From contig JWZX01001861.1 of NCBI GenBank assembly GCA_001275005.1, positions 1-12,133 of the forward strand: DNA of 12,133 bases, read 5' to 3'. Below the pieces are notes generated by a model. That model was not told where the DNA came from, ran no database searches, and saw only the letters and a list, made by a program, of their open reading frames with translations. Below are positions 1-8,600 of this stretch, one piece after another; positions within the stretch are counted from its first letter, which is position 1, and each line of letters starts with the position of its first letter. The DNA is from Chrysochromulina tobinii (lineage: Eukaryota; Haptophyta; Prymnesiales; Chrysochromulinaceae). The position numbers and the translations under genes are program-made.

Positions 1-1822
1 GGTGGTGGTGGTGGTTTTGGCGACGGCGGTGGTGGCGAGGGCCTTGGCGACGGCGGCGGCGGAGGCGGCGGGCGCCGCGGCGGCGGGCGCGGTGCGCGCG
101 CCGGAGGATAGGGTGGCAGTGTGGGCGCCGGCGGCGGCATGGGCAACAGAGGGAAGATCCACGACCACCAGGGCGATGAGGACGAGGCGGGAGTACCCGA
201 GAAGTCGCTGGGTTCGCCTCCGACCATGTGCATCGCGACTGCCACGCGTTCGCGATAGGCGACGCTGACATGCATCGCGACGAGCTGCATGCCGAGAAGG
301 AGGACGATCGTCAAGGAGCAGCACATCATCAGGAGCGCGAGGCACCAAGCACGGCGCGCCGACTCGACCCGCCGGCGCGTCTGGCGCTCAAGCGAGGAAA
401 CGTGGCTATGGAGTTGCTGCATCAACTCATGGGCGGGCGGCGTGGGCGGCGCGTCGTCCGCCCCCGTCCTCAACGTGAGCGCGAATTTTTGCTTTTTGCT
501 CTTGGGTGTCTTGGAGGCCGAGCCGAAGGGGTTCCAAGAGGCCTTTGACTGCATGTGAGCCTTCTCCATCTCCATGAGCTGCTGCCGCCGCTGCTGCGCC
601 GTGTAGAGTGCGCAGCCGACAGTGGCGATCTCGAAGCTGGTCGTGTTGTCGTGGCGCACCCACACCAAGGAGCCATCGGTCGCGCCGCTCACACACGTGA
701 GCTCATGCTGCATGTGCTCCGAGAGAGCGCCCAGGTGTGAATACGCGGCGCGCAGCTGGTCGGGGAAGTCTGTAACGAACAAGCGCTTCGGCGGAAGCGG
801 CGCGTCGTCGTCGGCGGTCAGCGCCGCCGTGAGCGCTTCCAAGTCCGCCTGCACGTCACGCACGTTCACGCCGCAGCTGCTGAGCCAATCAAGCAGGTCG
901 GCCGAGTACGCTGCAACGGCAGCCTCGCCAGCCGACTTCCCTTCCGCTCCGCCTTTCGCACCTTTACCGGCAAACCTTGCGTAGATGTCCTCGGGGGAGG
1001 GCGGGAGGGCGCCAGCGCCATCTTTCACAGCCACCGCCACCGGGGCAGCTGGGGCCGACGGCAAGTCTTCGTAAAGGATTGGTGAGAGTTGTTCCATCGC
1101 TTCGTTGAGCTGTGGCACCTTCGCCGCCGCATGGAGCACGGCCAGCGTGGCGAGGATCGCGGGCGCGACCTTCTTGGCGAACTCGACCGGCCGGTCGATG
1201 AGGAGCACAGCGTCGTCGGAGGACGGCTGCAGATCGTAGGCGCACAGGAAGAAGAGCTCCAACTCGCCCTGATCGATGGTAGAGAGCGCCGTAGAGGGAG
1301 GGCCGCTCTTGGGCGCGGGCAGGACTTCAGGCGGGGGTAGCACGGGCGCGAGTCGACGGCCGTCGGCACGGCGCAGCACGAAGAGCGAAGGGCAGTCTCC
1401 GTGCTCCGAGGCGAGGGTCCCCAGAGCGGCGAGGGCGAGGCTCAGCTGCACGTCCGCTTGACTCATCGTCTGGTCGACCTCCGTGAACGTATCGATGATG
1501 TTCATCAGCATGTTCTTTTGAGGGGTGAGTGACTGCACCATCTCGACTGAGGACTGCCCGAGTGCCGCAATGTCCTCCACCTCCTGCGCGGTCCATTCGC
1601 GCTCCACCTTGAGACGCTCGCCTAGCGCGGTGCCCTCGCGCCCCACGCCTGCGCGCTGGATTTCCGTGAGCAGCTGGTAGTGTCGCACCTGCACACGCAG
1701 AGAGGCACGCCAGGCAGGGGAAGGCGGGGGAAGTCAGCGAATGGGAATCAAGGGAAAGACTCAAGGGAAAGCATGTGGTGGGCCGTCGGGCCGTCTGGTC
1801 GTCGGGAGCAAAGGAGGTGGCT

Positions 1823-1855
<33 letters not shown>

Positions 1856-2980
1856 TACCAAGCACGTCGCGATCCGTTCATTGAGCTGGCGTTCGAGCGC
1901 TTCCTTGCTCTCGAGCTGGCTCTCGTCGAGCATCACGCGCTGCCTCTGAGCTCCGAGCTCGAGATCGAAGCGCTTCGAGAGCGCGGCCTGCTCCGCGATC
2001 TCGGCCCGCGCGAGTCGGAGCTCGCGCTCGAGACCCTCGATCGGCTCCTTGAGCTCACGGACAGCTTCGGCGGCCTCCGCCGACATGGTGCGCGCCGAGA
2101 TTGGGCCTCTTGCTGACGGGATGGCACCGAAGCCGGGCAGCGGAGGCAGGACCAGCTTGAATACGTCGGGCGGCATGCCTCCCGGGCTCCCGGGCATGAC
2201 GACCAGGGCGGTCGACGTTGAGCTGCCTGCAGCACGGAGCGCCCTGCAGCACCGCGAGAGCCATCCTTCGGCCGAAGATGATGCCGGCTTAGACGAAAGC
2301 TCCCCCTCATTGACGCGGTCCCCCTCGTCTGCCGGCAGCAGCAGCAGACGCACCTCCATCACGTCTGGACTGATGAGCGCGAAAAAGTCCGTCTCGGGGG
2401 TGACGTCGTTGCCGTTGATCTTGAGGATACGATCCAGCACCTGGATCGCGTCGCCGTACGCCTCGGCGATTGTGCCTGGAAGGATGCCAGCCACGACGAC
2501 GTGGTTCTCAGCGTCGGCACCGATGGCGATGCCGATCTCCTCGCCAGGAGTCTTCCGCTGCAGCACCACCTCGAACGGCTCGGGTGGGCTGTGCTTCGCT
2601 TCCTCATCCACAAGCCGCACGTGTGCGTCTGAGCTTCCCTCGGCGGGAACGCACAGCCACCACATGAGCATGACCACAAGGCTGAGCAGCACGCCGACCG
2701 CTATCCATTCCGCTATCCATTTCTGGTGCAGATCGTCTTCGAGCCATTCCACGACGTAGCTCTGCACACTCGGGGGGGCCGCAGGCGATGGAAAGGACGG
2801 CGGCCGCGGAGGGTCGTCGGGCACGACGATGATCTCCCAGTGCCACGCCTGCCCAGACGCCATTGGGTTGGCGGCGAAAAGCTGGACAGCGACGCTGCAG
2901 GACAGAGTTGGTTTTTGGACCGGCGTTTTCGGAAACTCGTTTTTACCGGCATCCGAAACTGTTGCAAACATCTCTCCCAT
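1..2980 (-). CDS. PDZ / coiled-coil / transmembrane protein with proline-rich tail (2 exons, 3' end beyond window)
   Basis: Exon 1 is 2980-1859 (374 codons from an ATG, with an in-frame TAG 16 codons upstream) and exon 2 is 1688-1, open to the window edge, so at least 936 residues are encoded. Residues 90-111 form a transmembrane helix. Residues 135-217 form a PDZ domain with an EIGIAI carboxylate-binding loop and the typical GILPGTIAE and DRILKINGNDV segments. Residues 300-370 are heptad-like and charged, and this coiled coil continues into exon 2. Residues about 469-570 contain PSLFVLRR and then LFFLCAYDL...APAILATLAVL, which faintly recalls a module I have seen in large protist and invertebrate signalling proteins (uncertain). 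A second hydrophobic helix lies near 821-846, followed by an SPPPP-like tail. PDZ domains bind C-terminal peptides, so a membrane scaffold role is inferred. The ligand and topology are unknown, and no recognised orthologue can be named. Confidence 0.78.
1689..1858 (-). other. Spliceosomal intron of the PDZ-domain gene (GT-AG, phase 0)
   Basis: On the minus strand the donor reads TTG|GTACGC and the acceptor GTGTGCAG|GTGCGA, preceded by a pyrimidine-rich stretch and a CGCTGAC branch-point-like motif at about 1733-1739. Removing these 170 bases joins the coiled-coil frame of exon 1 (ending IATCL) to the open frame of exon 2 (starting VRHYQLLTEIQ) without a phase change. If the intron is retained, the frame reads 11 arginines from the triplet repeat and stops at 1748. 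Confidence 0.75.
1823..1855. repeat. (GCG)11 trinucleotide microsatellite inside the intron, next to its 5' splice site
   Basis: Eleven perfect GCG triplets (CGC on the transcribed sense strand) begin three bases after the GTA of the donor. In the unspliced reading frame they would give a poly-arginine run, but the donor placed just before them makes this an intronic repeat. Confidence 0.9.
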
Positions 2981-3162
2981 CAGATTCGAAATTTTCTCTG
3001 AGCTGCTCAGTGATACAGTAGAGATCTAGAGTTCACAGCGGTCGACGCCCCCCAAGTCACTGCCGCCCGGGCTGTGTTCACGTATGTCGAATCACGATCG
3101 TCGCGGCCCCCTGAAGCCCGATCGAAGAGTTAGTCCCTCATGGCTACACAGAAGTGCGTGCA
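2981..3162. other. Short intergenic spacer between two same-strand genes
   Basis: These 182 bases must hold the 3' untranslated region of the C2-domain gene and the promoter and 5' leader of the PDZ-domain gene. An in-frame TAG at 3028-3026 upstream of the ATG at 2980 supports that start, unless an upstream exon is spliced in. I see no clear TATA box, polyadenylation signal or repeat. Confidence 0.6.
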
Positions 3163-5341
3163 CTACTTGTACATGAGGAGCGTGCCCTCGAAGCGCAGCT
3201 GGACGGTGATCGCGCCTCGTTGCTCGCTCCGCCCCGGGAGGCGCAGGGGCTCATCCTCGTACGTGTGCGTGCGCCCATCCATCAAAGGTGTGAGCTTGAT
3301 CTCGGCGACCCCGATGAGGTCATCTCGGTAGTCGTCGTCCGACCGGCCGAATATGAACGAGTCACGATCCCACACCTCGAGCACGAGCCGCGTGAACGGG
3401 GCTTCGTCATTGTCGTAGATCCCGTCGCTCGAGGTCGCACCTCCCTCAAGGCGGAGCTCGAAGGCCTCATTCCAGTACGGCTCGCGCGAGTCGCGCACCA
3501 CGCGCGTGCTCACGCGCCCGTACGCGCCCTCGGGCAATCTCGAATCGAGCAGCCCCACGCGCGCATAGTGACGAAACTTTGACGCCAGCTCGTGCAGCGC
3601 CGTCGGCCCGTAGGCGGCGGCCGCGGCGAATGCGCTGGCGAGCACGCCCTCGCCCATCCCAGCAGGGAGCATTCCGTACGCCAGACCGTATGCTAGAGGC
3701 GCCTGCTCAACCGCCGGCGCCGTGCTGGGCGCCGTGCTGGGCGCCGTGATGGGCGCCGTGCTGGGCGCCATCAGGTAGGCCACCACGTACGCATCTGACT
3801 GGTCGAGGCTGGCGGGGTCCGGATCGTCAAGGTTGGGCAGGCCGCTCGCACGCACGATCCGGAGCTGGAGGAAACGCGGGTCGAACCGATTCCACTGCTT
3901 CGTGAGCTGCTGCCAAGCCTCGATCCCGTGCCGGTTGACAACGTACCCCTGGCACCTGGCGAGCTCCCGAGATGAGCAGAGCTCCTCGAGCACCTGCCGG
4001 TACGGCTGCTGTAACGGCTGCAGTAACGGCTGCTGGGTACTCGAGGATGGACTGGTCGAGCTGAGGGACGCCTTGAGGGTAGCGTACCGCTCGCGCAGGC
4101 TCGCGGGCAGCAGCGCCACGACCTCTTCGTCCAACGGCTCGACACGTCGTCGTCGCACCAGCCACGCGACCGGCCGACGCAGCTCGCGATAGATCTCGTC
4201 GGCTCCCTGTCCAAGGACGAACCAAATTAATGAGCCTAATTAGGACGAACCAAAGGAGGAAGCGGAGCGCCACCGCTTGGGCGTTGGGTGGGTACGGAGG
4301 GGAGTCGGGGGCAGTCGGCGGGGAGATCGTAGGGAGATCTGAGCTCGCGAGAGCTCGCGCATCGCTTGGGCGTTGGGTGGGTACGGAGGGGAGATCATCG
4401 GGAGATCGGAGCTCGCGAGAGCTCGCGCACACCTTGCGGAAGATGAGCCAAATGAGGAAGCTGAGCTTGAGCTCATAGTAGATGGGTAGCCGCGAGAGCA
4501 ACAGGTCATAGAAGCCCTCGGTGAAGGTGAGGAGCAGCGCAATGAGCCAAAAGGTGAGCCACTGCCGGTCATCATCGCCGCCGGGCGACTCGATCGCGAG
4601 CAACGAGCACCACAACCCATACACGTACAGGCCGAGCCCTACGTAGTTGGCAAGCATCCCAGTCCCCTCAGGGTCGAGAATGCAAGGCTGGTTGGGCTTG
4701 GCCTGGGAGCAGAGTGGCGGGCGCTGACGGAAGGCGGCGCCGAGGGCGCCGATCTCGGTGCTCACCAGATGGGTCATCCGCCTCCAGCTGGCGACGCCTG
4801 GCTTGAGCTGGCATCCGCCGGGGAACTGGTAGAAGCATGCCGTCTTGGGCGTGCAGCCGAGCGGCCCGCCCGTGCACGAGACCTGGCCAAACTCGTCGAC
4901 CGCCGGGCAGAAGCCCGCTCCGTTGCACGGGAAGGCCGTGCTATTCTCCATCGCGCCGATGATTTTGCCGCACGTGCCGATGCATTGAGCCTTGAAGGGC
5001 AAGCCGAGGCATATTGTCTGGCAGTCAATCGTGCCGTCGTTGAGGGCGGTCACGTCGAGCTTGGCTAACATGATGCCGACGAGGACCGTGCACAGCTCGC
5101 ACTTGGCACCCTGCGAAGGTGGCACTCGAAGGTGTGCGGCGGCCAGTCAGTAGACGTTGCAATTTCGATTCGCGAGCGCGCATCGAGTCTTTGGCTTCCG
5201 TACATCGGTGCCACGGATAGCGAGCCAGCTCAATTGCGAGACCTGCTTGATTTCCTGCCACTTGGCGACGGAGCCCATTCCGAGAGAGACGAGCGCCCAC
5301 GGCGGCATGCGCAGCAGCGACACAACCGGGTTCCAAAACAT
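3163..5341 (-). CDS. Saposin-like / TB2-DP1-HVA22 (REEP) / C2 domain fusion protein (probably 3 exons)
   Basis: The proposed exons are 5341-5204 (tentative), 5110-4433 and 4206-3163, all phase 0, giving about 619 residues; numbering follows this model. A cysteine-rich segment starts with CELC at residues 50-53 and has the six-cysteine spacing of a saposin-B-like fold, followed by further cysteines up to about 190. Residues about 204-285 match the TB2/DP1/HVA22 family: AIESPGGDDDRQWLTFW, a hydrophobic hairpin, LPIYYELKLSFLIWLIF, then GADEIYREL. This family shapes tubular ER and works in membrane traffic. A C2 domain spans about 385-613, with loop aspartates (SLDQSDAY, VWDRDS, SDDDYRDDLIG) typical of calcium-dependent lipid binding, interrupted by an ~85-residue Ala/Pro-rich insertion. 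The TAG stop follows LLMYK. Membrane bending or contact-site tethering under calcium control is inferred. The middle and last exons are well supported; the first exon is not. Confidence 0.75.
3716..3771 (-). repeat. 12-base tandem repeat encoding TAP-type repeats inside the C2 domain
   Basis: The unit GGCGCCGTGCTG (plus strand) occurs three times exactly and once with one mismatch, followed by a partial copy. On the coding strand it gives STAP/ITAP repeats within the long loop that splits the C2 domain. The period keeps the frame, so copy-number changes would only lengthen or shorten the loop. Confidence 0.9.
4207..4432 (-). other. Intron splitting the TB2/DP1/HVA22 domain (GT-AG, phase 0)
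   Basis: The upstream exon ends ...LIWLIFRK before GTGTGCGC, and the downstream exon starts GADEIYREL after CCTTGGACAG. Both halves match the family, but they lie in different frames with an in-frame TAA between them, so a splice is needed. A branch-like CCTAATTA lies about 35 bases before the acceptor. The joined protein is about two residues shorter here than usual family spacing, so the exact junction is uncertain. The 226 bases contain two tandem repeats. Confidence 0.65.
4274..4430. repeat. Tandem direct duplication within the intron (units of 89 and 68 bases)
   Basis: Unit 1 (4274-4362) and unit 2 (4363-4430) both start CGCTTGGGCGTTGGGTGGGT and end in the GAGCTCGCGAGAGCTCGCGC block. 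Unit 1 carries 21 extra bases in the middle. The shared block contains overlapping palindromes (GAGCTC, CTCGCGAG). Unit 2 abuts the proposed donor site. Confidence 0.88.
5111..5203 (-). other. Proposed first intron of the saposin-REEP-C2 gene
   Basis: The frame that encodes the CELC region has an upstream TGA and no ATG, so an upstream exon is required. A 93-base GT-AG intron fits: donor GAT|GTACGG, branch-like CTACTGAC, acceptor CTTCGCAG|GGTGCC. It joins, phase 0, a 46-codon ATG-started exon at 5341-5204 whose start (MFWNPVVSLL) is mildly hydrophobic. Other donors or a different first exon are possible. Confidence 0.45.
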
Positions 5342-5639
5342 GACTTCGGCTGGACCTTCCTAAAAGAGATTTGAGGTCCAGGAACTGCGGACCTCAGATT
5401 TGAACGAGGAAAATTACCGGTACATGTAACGTTAACGCGCACTTGTGGGAAACGTCGCTCGTTCCGGAACCGAACTGACCTGAAATGTTGAGACCGAGGT
5501 CGAAGCGTGCGCGCGCGTGCGCGTGCTCAGGTATGCGGCGCCGCTTGAGACGCCGCCTGCGCATGCCTCGTATCTGTAGCGCGAGCGTGTGGTCACTTTC
5601 GCGTGTTTCGAGTCTCGCAGGCTTCGGCGGGCTCCTCTC
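5342..5639. promoter_or_regulatory. Divergent intergenic region (candidate bidirectional promoter) rich in palindromes
   Basis: This spacer lies between the proposed start of the minus-strand gene and the ATG at 5640. It holds an 8-base inverted repeat TGAGGTCC/GGACCTCA (5372-5379 and 5389-5396, 9-base spacer), the palindromes CGTTAACG (5430-5437) and GTTCCGGAAC (5461-5470), an alternating purine-pyrimidine tract at 5505-5526 (GCGTGC, then GC/GT steps), and a perfect GCGGCG/CGCCGC stem with a 10-base loop (5535-5556). These are directly visible; a regulatory role is inferred from the divergent layout. No clear TATA box is seen. Confidence 0.5.
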
Positions 5640-8600
5640 ATGTCAACGAAATGGCTAGGGCGAGCGAACGAAACACCTGCCGCGGAGACAGGGGCTGATG
5701 GCAGCGAAGAGCATTCATTCTTGTTGAAGAGAATGAAGAGAATGGATTCGTTTCGTCGAAAAGTGGAGAACAATAAGACAATTGGAAGCCAGAAACTGGA
5801 CTTCATATTAGCGAAGCGACACCGGGTCTTGATATTGGCACGCATCCTTCTGGCAGTGCCAGGACCCGCCTTTTTGACTTTCTCAGCCATTCAACACTTT
5901 GAGATCACTACCGTGACCGCGGGGTGGGCGTTGTCTGCGCCTATCACGCAGCTCGAGACTGGGCGAGAATTCGCGCTCGCTGTCGGGTTGATTACAATTC
6001 CGTTGTGGATTCTTTCGTTCCTCATTGCGCAGATCGAAAAGACTGCTCAGAAGTTCGCCAAAGGCAGCCGCGTGTTCGTGAAGCGCAGCAACGGAGATGA
6101 GAGCTTCGGGTATGTGAAGAAGTACGATGCGAAGGAGCAACAACCATACACCGTGGAGCTTGAATCTGGTAAGGACGAGAAATTCGATGAGGCGGAGATC
6201 GAAAAGAAACCGGCTCAGAAGTTCGCCAATGGCAGCCGCGTGCTCGTGAAGCGCAGCAGCGGAGATGAGAGCTTTGGCTATGTGAAGGAGTACAACGAGA
6301 AGACGCAAGTCTACACGGTGAAGCTCAAAACTGGTCCGCCCGAGGAGCTCGATACTGGGGAGGGCTCCATGCGAGATGCTCTTGTGATCTCTCGTGAGCG
6401 TCTCGTGCGTCTCTGGAAATACTTCCTGAGTCTCTGGAAATGGGATCAACGGATCTGGACATGTCCAAAGGCCTTTGAGGCTGCTTTGTTTTGGGTCTGT
6501 CTCTTAGGGTACGCATTACTCTACCAAGCTGGAGCCGATTGGACCAAGGCGCTCCTCCTTTTTCTCCTGTTCGCCCCGTTCGTGATCGCACTGATTTTGT
6601 ATATGGTCACAAAGATTGTGCAATCCATCATCGACTACCAATACAGCCAAAAAGCCGAGTACCATACATTTGTGAACTTGCAAGCAGTTCGGCTCAGCAT
6701 CCTGACCATCTTCGGCGTCTGTCTGACTGTCTATGCTGTGTCGGCAATGTCGCGGGTGGTCATTCCATACATTCTGGTGGTACCCTTTGTGGAGCTCTCA
6801 CTCAGTGGCATCACCTGTACGGACCGGGACGCGTTCTGGACTACGTTTAACGCTTCGTTCGAGAGCGACAATGCTAGCTGCCATGCCCTGCCCAATTGCG
6901 GTTACGCTTCGTTCGAGAGTCTGTGCCAGGCCGTGCAGTACGCACCAATGGTGCAAGCTGTGAGTGTCGACTTGGCTATCGTTCTCATCTTCAATTGGGT
7001 AGCGTGGCTGCTCGGCTCGCTTCTCGTCTTTGGCACTGGCCGTGCAAGCCTAAAGAACGGCTACACGCAACTGCTCTCCAAACACATGCTCGTCGCCATG
7101 GTGCTGGGCCTTGGGCAATTGATGAGTGCGTGCTACTCACTCGTGCGCCTCCTTACTCTCGTGCCCATGCTGCGGCTGCCGCGCCCGGCTGCCTACTTTG
7201 ACGATAAGGGGTTGATGTATTGGGAGCTACCCTTCTTCTGCTACGATACGTGCACATTAAACTATTATTGGGTTAGCATCTTCGTGCACGTGCTCATCGC
7301 CGTTGCGCTCAACTTTGACTTCCTCAAAAAGTATGCATCGGCTATCGGCGCCGGAGACCAAGCAGCCATCGATAAGCTCATAGACGAGATGAAGCAAAAG
7401 GACGAGTGGAGGGACGAGGCTCCATATTTCTATTTCATTCCTGCAAAATTTGTGAAAAAGTGCAAGACCCGATGGTTGCCTCCCATGCAGGAGCTGCTCG
7501 ACGACGGTCACCTGGAAAAGATACGAATCCGTCTCGTCGACGCGTTCAAACAGGCGGAGGAGGAGGCACGGCTGGCAAAGGAGAAGGCGGCGGCCGAGAA
7601 GGCGGCGGCAGAGAATGTGGTCTATGGCAAGGACAATAGCAAGGGCATCGACGAGTCGAATCAAGCGGACGAGAAGGAAGCGGCCGAGAAGGCGGCGGCC
7701 GAGAATGCGGTGGCCAAGAAGGAAATTCAAGGCATTGACATGGGCGATGGCACCGACGCATTCAAAATCAAGAACATCAAGGACGTCCTCTTCGTCAGCC
7801 ATCGCTGGGAAGAGCCTGGTCGGCCCGATGTCAACGGGATGCAGCTGCAGGCCATCAAGGAGTATCTCAAGGAACACCCTGATATCAAATGGGTCTGGTT
7901 CGACTATTCATCGATGCCCCAGAAAATCGGTAGTTTCGGTGGCATCGACACTCGTTCTCTCAAGGAAAGGGCCAAGTTCCAACTGATGCTCGAATGCATC
8001 CCCAACCTCTACCTGACCGCGCAGGTCCTCATTCTCCTCGATGGGTCGTACGCGTCCAGGTTCTGGACGCTGACGGAGGCATGGTGCTCGATGCAGACGG
8101 CCACAAAAGACGGGCTTTGCAATTCTATTTCCGCACCGGAGGAAGCCAATTTTACGGGCTCTGATGTTGTAGTTGGGTCGAGATGCACGATTAAGTGCAT
8201 CCACAACGCAGCTAAAGATACGACAAGCAAGGGTCTTGTGAATCTTGTCTCCACACAGACACCGGAAGGAATGCATGGAATCCTCGAGAAGCCGGACGTG
8301 AACGTCACCAACGCAAAGGACAAGGAGACCATACTGCCCAAGATCCTGGAGATCGATAAAGATGTCATTGAGCGCTTTAAGAACGGCGTTAAGAAGCTGC
8401 AGAGCCCTCAGAGCCCTCCAGCGCTCACCCAGCTGCTCAAGAACGAGAGTGGCGTGCCGGACACGAGCGACAAGGCTGTTGATTCCCTCTTCGTGATGAT
8501 GGACTCGGACAAGAACGGATTGATCGACAAGTCAGAGCTGACCCAGGCTTCGAGGTGGTTTGAGGGGGGTTCAGAGCCCGCCAGCGCTTCTCTGACGACA

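Noticed and set aside
2-268. Plus-strand open frame rich in Ala and Arg at the left edge
   Set aside because: It is the antisense shadow of the minus-strand proline-rich tail; the GGT/GGC repeats simply keep several frames open.
1748-1858. Poly-arginine C-terminus of the PDZ protein
   Set aside because: The Arg run is the translation of an intronic triplet repeat; a good donor lies directly before it and a good acceptor restores the frame downstream.
1327-1881. Minus-strand frame of 184 codons overlapping the PDZ gene intron
   Set aside because: It is a shifted frame containing poly-Ala from the GCG repeat and Arg-rich low-complexity sequence; the frame joined by the GT-AG intron has coherent coiled-coil and domain-like content.
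3827-4206. Continuation of the saposin/REEP frame past LVRPWTG into an Arg/Ala-rich tail
   Set aside because: This frame runs antiphase to the well-supported C2 coding frame; the GADEIYREL match to the TB2/DP1/HVA22 family appears only in the other frame.
5589-5639. GTG at 5589 as start of the TIR-like membrane protein
   Set aside because: The setting is eukaryotic and an in-frame ATG at 5640 leaves all domains intact; the 17 extra residues are Arg-rich and carry no signal.
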